Below are positions 8,123 through 18,636 of a DNA stretch of 18,636 nucleotides, one piece after another. Numbering within the stretch: the first letter of the stretch is position 1; each line of letters opens with the position of its first letter. Location: assembly GCA_937915965.1 (NCBI GenBank), contig CALGHC010000929.1:1-18636 (forward strand), written 5' to 3'. A program made the position numbers and the translations under genes. Below the pieces are notes generated by a model, which was given only the letters and a program-made list of their open reading frames with translations, had not been told where the DNA came from and did not search any database. The DNA comes from an uncultured Myxococcales bacterium. Its GTDB lineage: Bacteria; Myxococcota_A; UBA9042.

Positions 8123-9453
8123 CTGATCACAGTCCGGCTGTGGTTGGCGGCTCCGAGGCCGCCGAGTCGTCTGCTGTTGCCGAGCTGCAGGCGCAATTGC
8201 TCGGTTGGTACGCGACCGCGTGGCGGCGGCTGCCATGGCGCGGCGCCGGCGGCAGCGGCGCGGCCGACCCGTACGCTGTGCTGGTGAGCGAATGCATGCT
8301 GCAGCTGACCCGGGCGGCGGCGGTTGTAGACTACTACCAGCGCTGGATGCTTCGCTGGCCGACGCTCGTTGCCCTCGCCAACGCCACCGAGGCCGACGTG
8401 CTCGCCCAGTGGACCGGGTTGGGCTACTACAACCGCGCCCGAAATCTCCATGCGACCGCCAAGGCGGTGGTCGCCCGACACGGCGGCGTATTGCCCAGCG
8501 AACCGGCGGCGCTCGCGGCCCTGCCCGGGGTGGGGCCGTACACGGTCGGCGCGCTGCGATCGATCGCGTTTGCGCAGGCGGCGGCGCTTGTCGATGGCAA
8601 CGTAGCGCGCGTGTATTGCAGGCTGTTTGCCCGCACCGACGACTGGTCGACGGCTGGCGGCAAGAAGGGCCTGTGGCAGCTCGCCGAAGCCTTGGCGCAC
8701 GCTCCGGTCGCCGGCCAGCAGCCCTCCGCCTGGAGTCAGGCGCTGATGGAGTTGGGGGCCACTGTGTGCAGGCCGCGCGCCCCGTCCTGCGAAATGTGTC
8801 CGGTCGCTGGTGCCTGTCGCGCACTCGCCAGCGGCAAAGTGCAAACCCTACCGGTCCGCAGCAAGCGCCGACCACCGCAGCCCTGCAGCGCCCGTTACGC
8901 TTTCGTCGCGCGCGGCCGCCCGGAGGGGCTCGAACTTCTCCTTGGTCGTCGTCCCACTGGCGGCCGCTGGGGTGGTTTGTGGGAGCCACCCGGTACCGAA
9001 GGCGCCACCGCGTCCGCCCGCCTCGTCGCTTGGATGGACGACGTCGGCTTGACGGCGGGAGAGACGCTCGCTCCTTTGGTCCACACGCTGACCCATCGCC
9101 GCTACACCGTCGTCGTCGTCGTCGCACAGGCCGTTGATACGATTGATGTGTCGGTGGAAGTCGATGGCGCGTTCGACGCCATCGGCAGGTTCTCCCCGAC
9201 CGCCTCGACCGCCCCGGCCGCCCCGGCCGTGCCGGCCGATCTGCTCGATAGCCTCAGCGCGCTCGGCTACACTGCAGCGCGTTGGTGTTCCCCTGACGCG
9301 GCCCTCTCGTCGACAGGTGGGCTGTCGCGGCTGGGCCAGCGCATCGTCGACCAGGCGGTCGCTCATCTGCGCGTCCAGCCCGTCCCGCGCGTCCCAGGCG
9401 GCTCAGAGGCGGTGGCACTTGTCGGTGGCGGCCCGCCGGCGACGAGCCGATAG
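8119..9453 (+). CDS. mutY: A/G-specific adenine DNA glycosylase MutY
   Basis: MutY removes adenine mispaired with 8-oxoguanine in DNA. From TTG 8119 the product has 444 residues, near twice the length of the catalytic domain alone, as expected for the full two-domain enzyme. Visible parts are catalytic Glu58 in VSECMLQLT, WTGLGYYNRARNL at 98-110, the helix-hairpin-helix LPGVGPYTVG at 135-144, catalytic Asp159 in VDGNVARV, and the iron-sulfur cysteines 217, 224, 227 and 233 (C-x6-C-x2-C-x5-C). A C-terminal Nudix-like domain from about residue 258 reads the oxidised guanine. Two usual recognition positions differ: LQQT is LQLT, and the FSH loop is LTH (residues 324-326). The TTG start overlaps the upstream stop as TTGA. 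GTG 8140 is an alternative. Identity is firm; the start is less so. Confidence 0.93.
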   Translation: MTDHSPAVVGGSEAAESSAVAELQAQLLGWYATAWRRLPWRGAGGSGAADPYAVLVSECMLQLTRAAAVVDYYQRWMLRWPTLVALANATEADVLAQWTGLGYYNRARNLHATAKAVVARHGGVLPSEPAALAALPGVGPYTVGALRSIAFAQAAALVDGNVARVYCRLFARTDDWSTAGGKKGLWQLAEALAHAPVAGQQPSAWSQALMELGATVCRPRAPSCEMCPVAGACRALASGKVQTLPVRSKRRPPQPCSARYAFVARGRPEGLELLLGRRPTGGRWGGLWEPPGTEGATASARLVAWMDDVGLTAGETLAPLVHTLTHRRYTVVVVVAQAVDTIDVSVEVDGAFDAIGRFSPTASTAPAAPAVPADLLDSLSALGYTAARWCSPDAALSSTGGLSRLGQRIVDQAVAHLRVQPVPRVPGGSEAVALVGGGPPATSR

Positions 9454-9509
9454 CCACGTCTATTCACTTGCTGTCGCCGCTTCGCTCCCCCACACTGCAG
9501 GCCGGCGTC

Positions 9510-9514
9510 GGAGG
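9510..9514 (+). promoter_or_regulatory. Shine-Dalgarno that fixes the patatin gene start
   Basis: GGAGG lies 6 bases before ATG 9521. The frame extends upstream into mutY, but that part is low-complexity shadow sequence, so this site decides the start. Confidence 0.7.
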
Positions 9515-9520
9515 CTGCAC

Positions 9521-10891
9521 ATGGGGATCACCTTCGTCGAGAAAGGCGACCGCACGCGGGTGAGGCATCACGCAAAGACCGCGCTGGTCCTCGCTGGCGG
9601 TGCGATCTCGGGTGGCGCTTTCAAGATCGGCGGCCTGATCGCCCTCAACACCCTGCTGGCCAACCGTGACGTCACGGACTTCGACATCTTCGTTGGTCTC
9701 TCGGCGGGCGCGTTTCTAGCTGCGCCTCTCGCCGCCGGCATCGGTCCCGAGGAGCTGCTGCGATCCATCGAGGGCCGCTCGACTCAGATCAGCCAGTTTC
9801 GGTACATGGACTTCTACAAGCCGAACTGGCGCGAGTTCATCAGCCGGCCGGCGCAGGCGATGCGTGACGCGGTGGGCTTCGCCCCAGCTGTCGGAATCGC
9901 CGTGGGTCGACAGATGCGTGACCGGCGCGGCGACCTGGTTGCCCGTGCGCGGCGATTCGTCGAAGAGCCGTCGCCGCGCCACGCAGAGGAGCTGGTCTGG
10001 CCCTTCGTCGAGGACGTGCTGCGCGAGAGCGACTTCCACGGCGCGCTTTCGTACCTGCCCAGCGGGATCTTCGACAACTCGGGTATCGAGCGGTTCATCC
10101 GCGAGAACTTCAAGCGCAACGGCCTGCCCAATCATTTCCGCCTGCTGAAGTTCGAGCGGGGCAAGTCTCTGTACATTGGCGCGACCAACCTCAGCACCGC
10201 CGGCGCAGCGGTCTTCGGGCCCGACGCCGACAGCTCGCTGAGTATCTCCGAGGCCGTGCAGGCGTCGACGGCGATCCCCGGCTTCTATCGTCCCCCTCGA
10301 TTCAACGGCCAGGACTATGTCGACGCCGGCGTGCGCAAGACCGCCAACATCTCGCAAGCGGTCGACGCCGGCGCGAGCCTGATCATCTGCTACAACCCCT
10401 TTCGGCCGTTCGTGAGCTTCCACGCCGACCAGCTTCTCCACGGCCACCGCTCGATCTCTGACATGGGTATCGTCACGATCGTCAATCAGGCGTTTCGCAC
10501 GTTGCTGCACACGCGCCTGATGCTCGGCATCGAAAAGTTGCGTCTCAACCCCGATTTCCACGGCGACGTCATCTTGATCGAGCCCAGCGAGACCGATGTG
10601 AAGTTCTTCCACATCAATCCGCTGGCATTTTGGCGGCGGGCGGAGGCCGCAGAGCATGGCTTCACCAGCGTCAAGGAGACGATCGAGCGTCACTACCCGC
10701 GCATCGAGCGGATCCTCAATTCGTACGGCATCCGCTTGGATCTGCAGGGATTGCGAGACAGCGTCGCTGAGATCCGCAGCGCGAACTACGAGACCCAGGC
10801 GATCATGAGCGTCCTTCAACGCAAGGAAGGCGCGTCGGGCCAGCAGCGGCGCGGACGGGTTCCCTTGAAGGTGGTACAGGGCGCACAATAG
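9521..10891 (+). CDS. Patatin-like phospholipase / lipid acyl hydrolase
   Basis: This 456-residue protein belongs to the patatin serine-hydrolase fold, whose members cleave acyl chains from phospholipids or other lipids with a Ser-Asp dyad. The Gly-rich oxyanion region is at residues 24-37 (LAGGAISGGAFKIG). The nucleophile is Ser61 in GLSAGAF, fitting GxSxG. The dyad Asp is Asp268 in YVDAGVRK, where the more usual DG[AG] reads DAG. ASTAIPGFYRPP at 248-259 is the typical segment before the Asp. The C-terminal 160 residues carry no recognised domain. No signal peptide or membrane segment is visible, so it is probably cytoplasmic or exported by a non-Sec route. It starts 67 bp after mutY and ends 97 bp before glmM. 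The substrate is unknown. The upstream in-frame extension into mutY was rejected as the start. Confidence 0.9.
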   Translation: MGITFVEKGDRTRVRHHAKTALVLAGGAISGGAFKIGGLIALNTLLANRDVTDFDIFVGLSAGAFLAAPLAAGIGPEELLRSIEGRSTQISQFRYMDFYKPNWREFISRPAQAMRDAVGFAPAVGIAVGRQMRDRRGDLVARARRFVEEPSPRHAEELVWPFVEDVLRESDFHGALSYLPSGIFDNSGIERFIRENFKRNGLPNHFRLLKFERGKSLYIGATNLSTAGAAVFGPDADSSLSISEAVQASTAIPGFYRPPRFNGQDYVDAGVRKTANISQAVDAGASLIICYNPFRPFVSFHADQLLHGHRSISDMGIVTIVNQAFRTLLHTRLMLGIEKLRLNPDFHGDVILIEPSETDVKFFHINPLAFWRRAEAAEHGFTSVKETIERHYPRIERILNSYGIRLDLQGLRDSVAEIRSANYETQAIMSVLQRKEGASGQQRRGRVPLKVVQGAQ

Positions 10892-10988
10892 AGTCCCCCG
10901 CCGACCTCCGTATCGACGTGTTGGCGCGGCCCGCGTGGGACCCCGGAGGGACTTGGGGCACGCGGTGTCGACCCGAGAGGACGAGGCG

Positions 10989-12351
10989 ATGGCTGAACGA
11001 CGACTTTTTGGCACTGACGGCGTGCGCGGCGAGGCGAACGCCGGCGTCATGACCGTCGAAACGGCGGTCGCGATCGGCCGGTCGACGGGGGCCCGCTTCA
11101 AGTCCCGCCACGAGCGCGTCCGCGTGCTGATTGGCAAGGATACGCGCCGCAGCGGCTATCTCTTCGAGACCGCGCTGTCGGCCGGCGTCTGTTCCGTCGG
11201 CGCCGAACCCTACCTCGTCGGGGGTCCTGCCCACGCCGGGCATCGCCTTCATGACCACCGGAATGCGCGCCGACGTCGGGGTCGTCATCTCGGCTTCGCA
11301 CAACCCATATATCGACAATGGTATCAAGCTTTTTGGAGCGGATGGCTACAAGCTCGCCGACGACTTCGAGGCCCAACTAGAGCAGTGGATCGGTGACGAC
11401 GACGCGATCCGCGCGTCTCTCGCCAGCGGCGCCAACATCGGTCGGGCTTTCCGGTTCGAGGACGCGCGTGGCCGCTACATCGTCTTCCTCAAGCAGACCT
11501 TCCCATCGGACTTGACGCTCGACGGCTTGAAGATCGCCGTCGACTGCGCCAACGGCGCCGCGTACCGCGTCGCGCCTGCGGTCTTTGAGGAGCTCGGCGC
11601 CGAGGTCATTCCCATTGGCACCTCGCCCAACGGCGTGAACATCAACGAGGGCTGCGGCGCCCTGCATCCCGAGGCGCTCGCAAAGGTCGTCACCGAAAAC
11701 GGCTGCGATATGGGCATCGCGCTCGACGGTGACGCCGACAGGCTCATCCTTGTCGACGAGAAGGGCCGCATCGTCGACGGCGACGCGGTCCTGGCGATCT
11801 GCGCGACACGCATGGCCCGCCAGGGGCTGCTCTCGCGCAATACGCTGGTCGTCACGGTGATGAGCAACTACGGTCTCGAGATGGCGATGCGCGATCACGG
11901 CATTCGCTTGTTGCGCACCGACGTGGGCGACCGCTATGTGGTCGAGGCCATGCGCAAGGGGGGCTACGATCTCGGCGGCGAACAGAGCGGTCACATCCTC
12001 TTCCTGCGTCACAGCACGACGGGCGACGGCATCCTCGCCGCCCTGCAGGTGCTGGGTCACGCCGTGCGTGAGGGCCGACCGCTATCCCACCTCGCCGGCG
12101 TCATGCAGGCAGCGCCGCAGCAGCTGATCAACCTCACTGTGCGCGAGAAGCCGGCGCTCTCGAGTCTGCCCGATGTGGCTCGCGAGATCGTCCGCGCCGA
12201 GCAGGAGCTCGAAGGTACGGGGCGGGTGCTCGTCCGCTACTCCGGCACCGAGTCCAAGTGCCGGGTGATGGTCGAGGGGCAAGATGCCAGCGCGGTCGAC
12301 GCGCACGCCCGGCGGATCGCCGAGACCATCGAGGCCGCCATCGGCGCTTGA
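10989..12351 (+). CDS. glmM: Phosphoglucosamine mutase GlmM, split by a +1 frameshift
   Basis: GlmM converts glucosamine-6-phosphate to glucosamine-1-phosphate on the way to UDP-GlcNAc, peptidoglycan and LPS. The N-terminus (ERRLFGTDGVRGEAN, IGKDTRRSGYL) is in one frame from ATG 10989, with GAGAGG at 10975-10980. From about base 11221 the family sequence continues in the next frame (LPTPGIAFMTTGMRADVGVV). Removing one G from the five-G run at 11220-11224 joins the two as YLVGVLPTPG and gives about 453 residues, the normal family length. In the joined protein the phosphoserine is Ser103 (SASHNP), the magnesium site is DGDADR with Asp246, 248 and 250, GGEQSGH is present, and the phosphate loop RYSGTE starts near residue 416. 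Read literally, the first frame ends at 11396 and the second is open from 11131 to 12351. Because glmM is normally essential, a sequencing or assembly error is the likeliest cause. Confidence 0.92.
11220..11224 (+). other. Frameshift site in glmM (run of five G)
   Basis: The sequence gtcgggggtcctgcc needs four rather than five G to keep the GlmM frame. Before it the frame gives AEPYLVG; after it the productive frame is displaced by +1. No second shift restoring the frame was found. Confidence 0.85.
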
Positions 12352-12400
12352 GTCGCCCACGCGGCGTGGCGCGGGCCACACAGAGAAGCGGAGTGAAGCC

Positions 12401-13144
12401 ATGAGCGAACGCGCAATCCCCCGGGTGCGGTTGGGGGTCAACGTCGACCACGTCGCGACGATCCGCCAGCAGCGGGGCACGCTCTATCCAGACCCCGTCC
12501 TTGCCGCGGGCGCAGCGATCGGGGCTGGCGCCGATCAGATCACCATTCACTTGCGCGAAGATCGGCGCCATATCCAAGACCGCGACCTCGTGATCATGCG
12601 CCAGGTCGTCGAGGTCCCCCTGAATCTGGAGATGGCAGCGACCAGCGAGATGGTCGAAATCGCGCGGCGAATTCGCCCCGACATAGTCACGCTGGTCCCC
12701 GAGAAGCGCGTGGAGCGGACCACCGAAGGCGGCCTCGATGTCGCCGGTCAGCTCACCTTGATGGCCCGAGTCGTCGCCCAACTGCGCGATGCGGGCATCG
12801 CGGTGTCGATGTTCGTCGATCCCGAGGCCGTCCAGCTGCGGGCGTCGCTTGAGGCGGGCGCGACGATCGTCGAGCTGCACACGGGTGATTATGCCGACTC
12901 CACGCTCGCCTCGGATCGCATCCGTCACCTCGACGAGCTGAGGCTCGCAGCCCAGCAGGCGCATGATCTGGGCCTCGTCGTGGCCGCGGGCCACGGCCTC
13001 GACTATCACAACACTCGTGCGATCGCGGCCTTGCCGCACGTCGAGGAACTCAACATTGGCCACAGCATCGTGGCACGGGCACTCTTCGTTGGCATGGCCG
13101 AGGCTGTGGGCGAGATGCGACGGCTGATCGGGGAGGTGTCATGA
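12401..13144 (+). CDS. pdxJ: Pyridoxine 5'-phosphate synthase PdxJ
   Basis: PdxJ condenses 1-deoxy-D-xylulose-5-phosphate with 3-amino-2-oxopropyl phosphate to make pyridoxine 5'-phosphate, the ring-closing step of DXP-dependent vitamin B6 synthesis. The 247-residue product has the family length and matches it throughout: GVNVDHVATIR (12-22, with His17), RGTLYPDPV (25-33), ITIHLREDRRHI (47-58), NLEMAAT (75-81, Glu77), the block from Pro100 to Gly111 with EKR and TTEGG, ELHTGDYA, GHGLDYHN (His198) and LNIGHSI. No key residue is missing. The ATG at 12401 is chosen because GGAG at 12390-12393 precedes it and conserved sequence starts soon after. It lies 49 bp after glmM and overlaps nnr by four bases. 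In many related genomes acpS sits next to pdxJ; here it does not. Confidence 0.96.
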   Translation: MSERAIPRVRLGVNVDHVATIRQQRGTLYPDPVLAAGAAIGAGADQITIHLREDRRHIQDRDLVIMRQVVEVPLNLEMAATSEMVEIARRIRPDIVTLVPEKRVERTTEGGLDVAGQLTLMARVVAQLRDAGIAVSMFVDPEAVQLRASLEAGATIVELHTGDYADSTLASDRIRHLDELRLAAQQAHDLGLVVAAGHGLDYHNTRAIAALPHVEELNIGHSIVARALFVGMAEAVGEMRRLIGEVS

Positions 13145-14718
13145 AGCTGCTGACCGCAGAGCAGATGCGGACGCTCGACAAGCGGACCATCGACGATCTG
13201 GGCCTCGCCGGCGCGATTTTGATGGAGACCGCTGGCCGGGGCGTGGTGCGGGCCATCGCGGCCCGCCTCGGTGAGGCCGGCGAGAATCGCCTGGCGACGG
13301 TGCTGGCCGGTCCGGGCAACAACGGTGGCGACGGTTTTGTGATCGCCCGTGAGCTGGCCTACCGGGGCTTTCGGGTTCACGTGTGGGTGGCAGGCACTGC
13401 TGAACAGATGTCGCCCGAGACCCGCCTGCACTACGAAGCGATGCGAGGCGTTGGAGTCAGCCCGCGTCATTACGCCGAAGGCGGCGGTCAGCGGGACCTC
13501 AAGCAGCTTCACCGGTCACTCTTGCGCTCCGCCGTCATCGTCGACGCGCTCCTGGGTATCGGGCCGGAGGCGGACCTGCGCGAACCAATGGCTACCCTGG
13601 TCCGGCAGTTGGACGGACGCCACGACGCCCTGACCGTCGCCGTCGATCTCCCCAGCGGCTTGCACGCCGACAGCGGTCGGATTCTCGGTGCGGCCGCTCG
13701 TGTCGATCTCGTCGTGACCATGGCAGCCGCCAAGCCGGGTCTCTTTCTTGGCGACGGGCCAAGCTGCTGGCGCGAGCTGGAGGTCGTCGAGATCGGCATC
13801 CCCCCCGCCTGGATCGCGGCAGCGACACCGGCCTGCGAGCGCATCGACTCGGCGTCGGTCGGCGGTCTTCTCGCAGAGCGTTCGGACCTGCAGCACAAGA
13901 CCCAGTTGGGGCATCTCTTTGTCGTCGCCGGCTCGGCTGGCAAGGCGGGCGCAGCGCTCCTGGCCTCCCATGCAGCGATGCGTTCAGGCGTCGGGCTCAC
14001 GACGTTGGGTACATCTGGCGAGATCCGCTCTCGCCTCGAGGCGCGGTTCGCAGATCTGATGGTCGAAGCCGTCCGCGGTGGACCCGGCGAGGCGCGCCGC
14101 GTCGAGAAGCTGCTCTCTGACAAGACCGCCGTCGCTGTTGGCCCCGGGTTGGGCACGACCGCCAACGATCTCGACCTGATCGCCCGCCTGCTCAGCCTGT
14201 CGGAGGTGCCGGTGGTGCTCGACGCCGACGGTCTGAGCGCCCTCGCTGCAAAGCCCGACATCGCTGCACCCGCGGCCGGTCGTCTCGTTCTGACGCCGCA
14301 TCCGGGCGAGATGGCGCGTCTGCTGGGCACCGAGATCGCCTCTGTGCAGGCCGACCGGCTCGGCCATGCGCGCCAGGCCGCCGAACGGTGGCAGGCGGTC
14401 GTCGTCCTCAAGGGGCCTCGCACGCTTGTGGTCGATCATGGCGGCGACTGGGCAATCTGCGACCAGCCCAATGTCGCGCTCGCCAAGGCCGGTTCGGGCG
14501 ATGTGCTGTGCGGCATCCTTGGTAGTCTTCTCGCTCAGGGACTTGCCCCCTATGCAGCCGCTCGCGTCGCCGTCGCAGCACACGCCGCCGCTGGTCACGA
14601 AGTCCGTGCTCGCGTCGGATCGGTCGCCTCGATGGCGTCGGACCTCGTCGACGCACTGCCGGCGGTGTGGTCCAAGATGGCGGCGGGAGCAGCCCCCGCG
14701 GCCAGGGGGCCACGCTGA
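13141..14718 (+). CDS. nnr: Bifunctional NAD(P)H-hydrate epimerase/dehydratase
   Basis: This 525-residue fusion repairs damaged nicotinamide cofactors. The N-terminal YjeF_N domain (about 1-225) interconverts the R and S forms of NAD(P)HX; it shows GPGNNGGDGFVIAR at 57-70, Asp135 in VIVDALLGIG and AVDLPSGLHADSG at 167-179. The C-terminal ribokinase-like domain (about 238-515) dehydrates S-NAD(P)HX using ADP or ATP; it shows HKTQLGH at 252-258, GPGLG at 334-338, LDADGL at 360-365, LTPHPGEM at 384-391, KG at 424-425 and GSGDVLCGI at 451-459. Domain order and length are normal for the bacterial fusion. ATG 13141 overlaps the pdxJ stop as ATGA, so translation is probably coupled. A short Ala/Pro/Arg-rich tail ends the protein. 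tsaE, often next in related genomes, is not found here. Confidence 0.95.
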   Translation: MKLLTAEQMRTLDKRTIDDLGLAGAILMETAGRGVVRAIAARLGEAGENRLATVLAGPGNNGGDGFVIARELAYRGFRVHVWVAGTAEQMSPETRLHYEAMRGVGVSPRHYAEGGGQRDLKQLHRSLLRSAVIVDALLGIGPEADLREPMATLVRQLDGRHDALTVAVDLPSGLHADSGRILGAAARVDLVVTMAAAKPGLFLGDGPSCWRELEVVEIGIPPAWIAAATPACERIDSASVGGLLAERSDLQHKTQLGHLFVVAGSAGKAGAALLASHAAMRSGVGLTTLGTSGEIRSRLEARFADLMVEAVRGGPGEARRVEKLLSDKTAVAVGPGLGTTANDLDLIARLLSLSEVPVVLDADGLSALAAKPDIAAPAAGRLVLTPHPGEMARLLGTEIASVQADRLGHARQAAERWQAVVVLKGPRTLVVDHGGDWAICDQPNVALAKAGSGDVLCGILGSLLAQGLAPYAAARVAVAAHAAAGHEVRARVGSVASMASDLVDALPAVWSKMAAGAAPAARGPR

Positions 14719-14769
14719 GGCAGGCGCGGCTCCTTGCTCCCGTGCCGCGGCCCGAATAGCCTTGGCAAT

Positions 14770-18411
<3,642 letters not shown>

Positions 18412-18441
18412 TCACCAAGAGCCACCAAGAGCTACCGAGAA
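18412..18441 (+). repeat. Three degenerate 10-bp tandem units after the last gene
   Basis: Directly after the TAG stop the sequence reads tcaccaagag, ccaccaagag, ctaccgagaa. The first two copies differ by one base and the third is degenerate. It may belong to a dispersed intergenic repeat, which cannot be judged from one copy. Confidence 0.55.
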
Positions 18442-18469
18442 GATGGCTCCCACCGGTTTCACTCTCGGT
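18434..18469. terminator. Weak inverted repeat between convergent genes
   Basis: ACCGAGA (18434-18440) and TCTCGGT (18463-18469) are perfect inverse complements with a 22-base loop. The position, between the stop of the propeller gene and a possible opposing stop at 18483, suits a bidirectional terminator. The long loop and lack of a T-run make it weak. Confidence 0.25.
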
Positions 18470-18482
18470 TGGCATCCAGCCG

Positions 18483-18636
18483 CTAGCGCACCACGCCGTG
18501 CGGCAGAGACAGCGGACGCGCTCTCCATGCGGGCGCCCAGGGCTGCGCTTCGCTGGGATCGCCCGCGTCGGGCAATTCGATCAGCGCGCCCGATAGATGG
18601 CGGCTGAGGCGCACTCGCGTTGGCGTGGGCCCATCC
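18483..18636 (-). CDS. Possible C-terminal end of a minus-strand gene (partial)
   Basis: On the minus strand a frame is open from the window edge (first complete codon at 18635-18633) to a TAG at 18485-18483, giving about 50 residues. The translation includes TRVRLSRHLSGALIELPDAG and then PSEAQPWAPAWRARP, a balanced composition that looks more like real protein than the other frames here, and about three quarters of third codon positions are G or C. The family is not recognised. The gene would converge on the propeller gene. The short length makes this tentative. Confidence 0.33.
   Translation of the reverse strand, partial: DGPTPTRVRLSRHLSGALIELPDAGDPSEAQPWAPAWRARPLSLPHGVVR

Noticed and set aside
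7559..9127. Minus-strand open frame of 522 codons
   Set aside because: It is extremely Arg/Pro-rich and antisense to mutY, so it is a composition artefact.
9134..9520. N-terminal extension of the patatin frame into mutY
   Set aside because: It is Pro/Arg-rich shadow of mutY; ATG 9521 has GGAGG at the right distance.
9716..11137. Minus-strand open frame of 473 codons spanning the patatin-glmM gap
   Set aside because: It overlaps two conserved genes in full antisense and shows no domain.
11220..11224. Programmed +1 ribosomal frameshift in glmM
   Set aside because: No rare or stop codon, slippery context known for +1 shifting, or regulatory logic is visible; an error or simple mutation is simpler.

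Overview
The window is about 18.6 kb of high-GC bacterial DNA with every confident gene on the + strand. Large secreted proteins of a Cys-rich 'CNGxDDDCDGxxDE' type, a Kelch-like lipoprotein, a FadL-like outer-membrane protein and GC-rich third codon positions suggest a Gram-negative member of the Myxococcota or a related delta-proteobacterial lineage. That assignment is inference from gene style. No rRNA or tRNA was seen to anchor it.

Layout. Bases 1-2325 hold the 3' part of a large secreted protein built from alternating Cys-rich linkers and jelly-roll-like beta-sandwich domains. Bases 2449-3411 encode a membrane-anchored HEAT-repeat protein. Bases 3581-5539 hold an OmpR/CpxR-type response regulator and its histidine kinase, which has almost no extracytoplasmic sensor loop. 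An outer-membrane beta-barrel protein (5628-7034) is followed closely by a single-pass membrane protein of unknown function (7049-8122), and that gene overlaps mutY by 4 bases (8119-9453). A patatin-like phospholipase follows (9521-10891).

A compact housekeeping run then covers glmM (10989-12351, cell-wall UDP-GlcNAc synthesis), pdxJ (12401-13144, vitamin B6) and nnr (13141-14718, NAD(P)HX repair). pdxJ and nnr overlap by ATGA. glmM as written carries a +1 frameshift in a run of five G. The last gene (14770-18411) encodes a putative lipoprotein with a calcium-binding-like Asp-rich segment, seven CDG/CNG metal-binding-type motifs mostly spaced exactly 189 bp apart, and a C-terminal Kelch-like propeller. 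A possible minus-strand gene end (18483-18636) converges on it.

No stretch over 300 bases lacks a gene. The largest gaps are 2326-2448 (123 bp, with GC palindromes), 3412-3580 (169 bp) and the right end after 18411 (225 bp, with a 10-bp tandem repeat and a weak inverted repeat). I saw no insertion sequence, CRISPR array, phage gene, toxin-antitoxin pair or recognisable defence system. The most notable points are the glmM frameshift, the regular repeat architecture of the terminal lipoprotein, and substitutions at usually conserved recognition positions of MutY.
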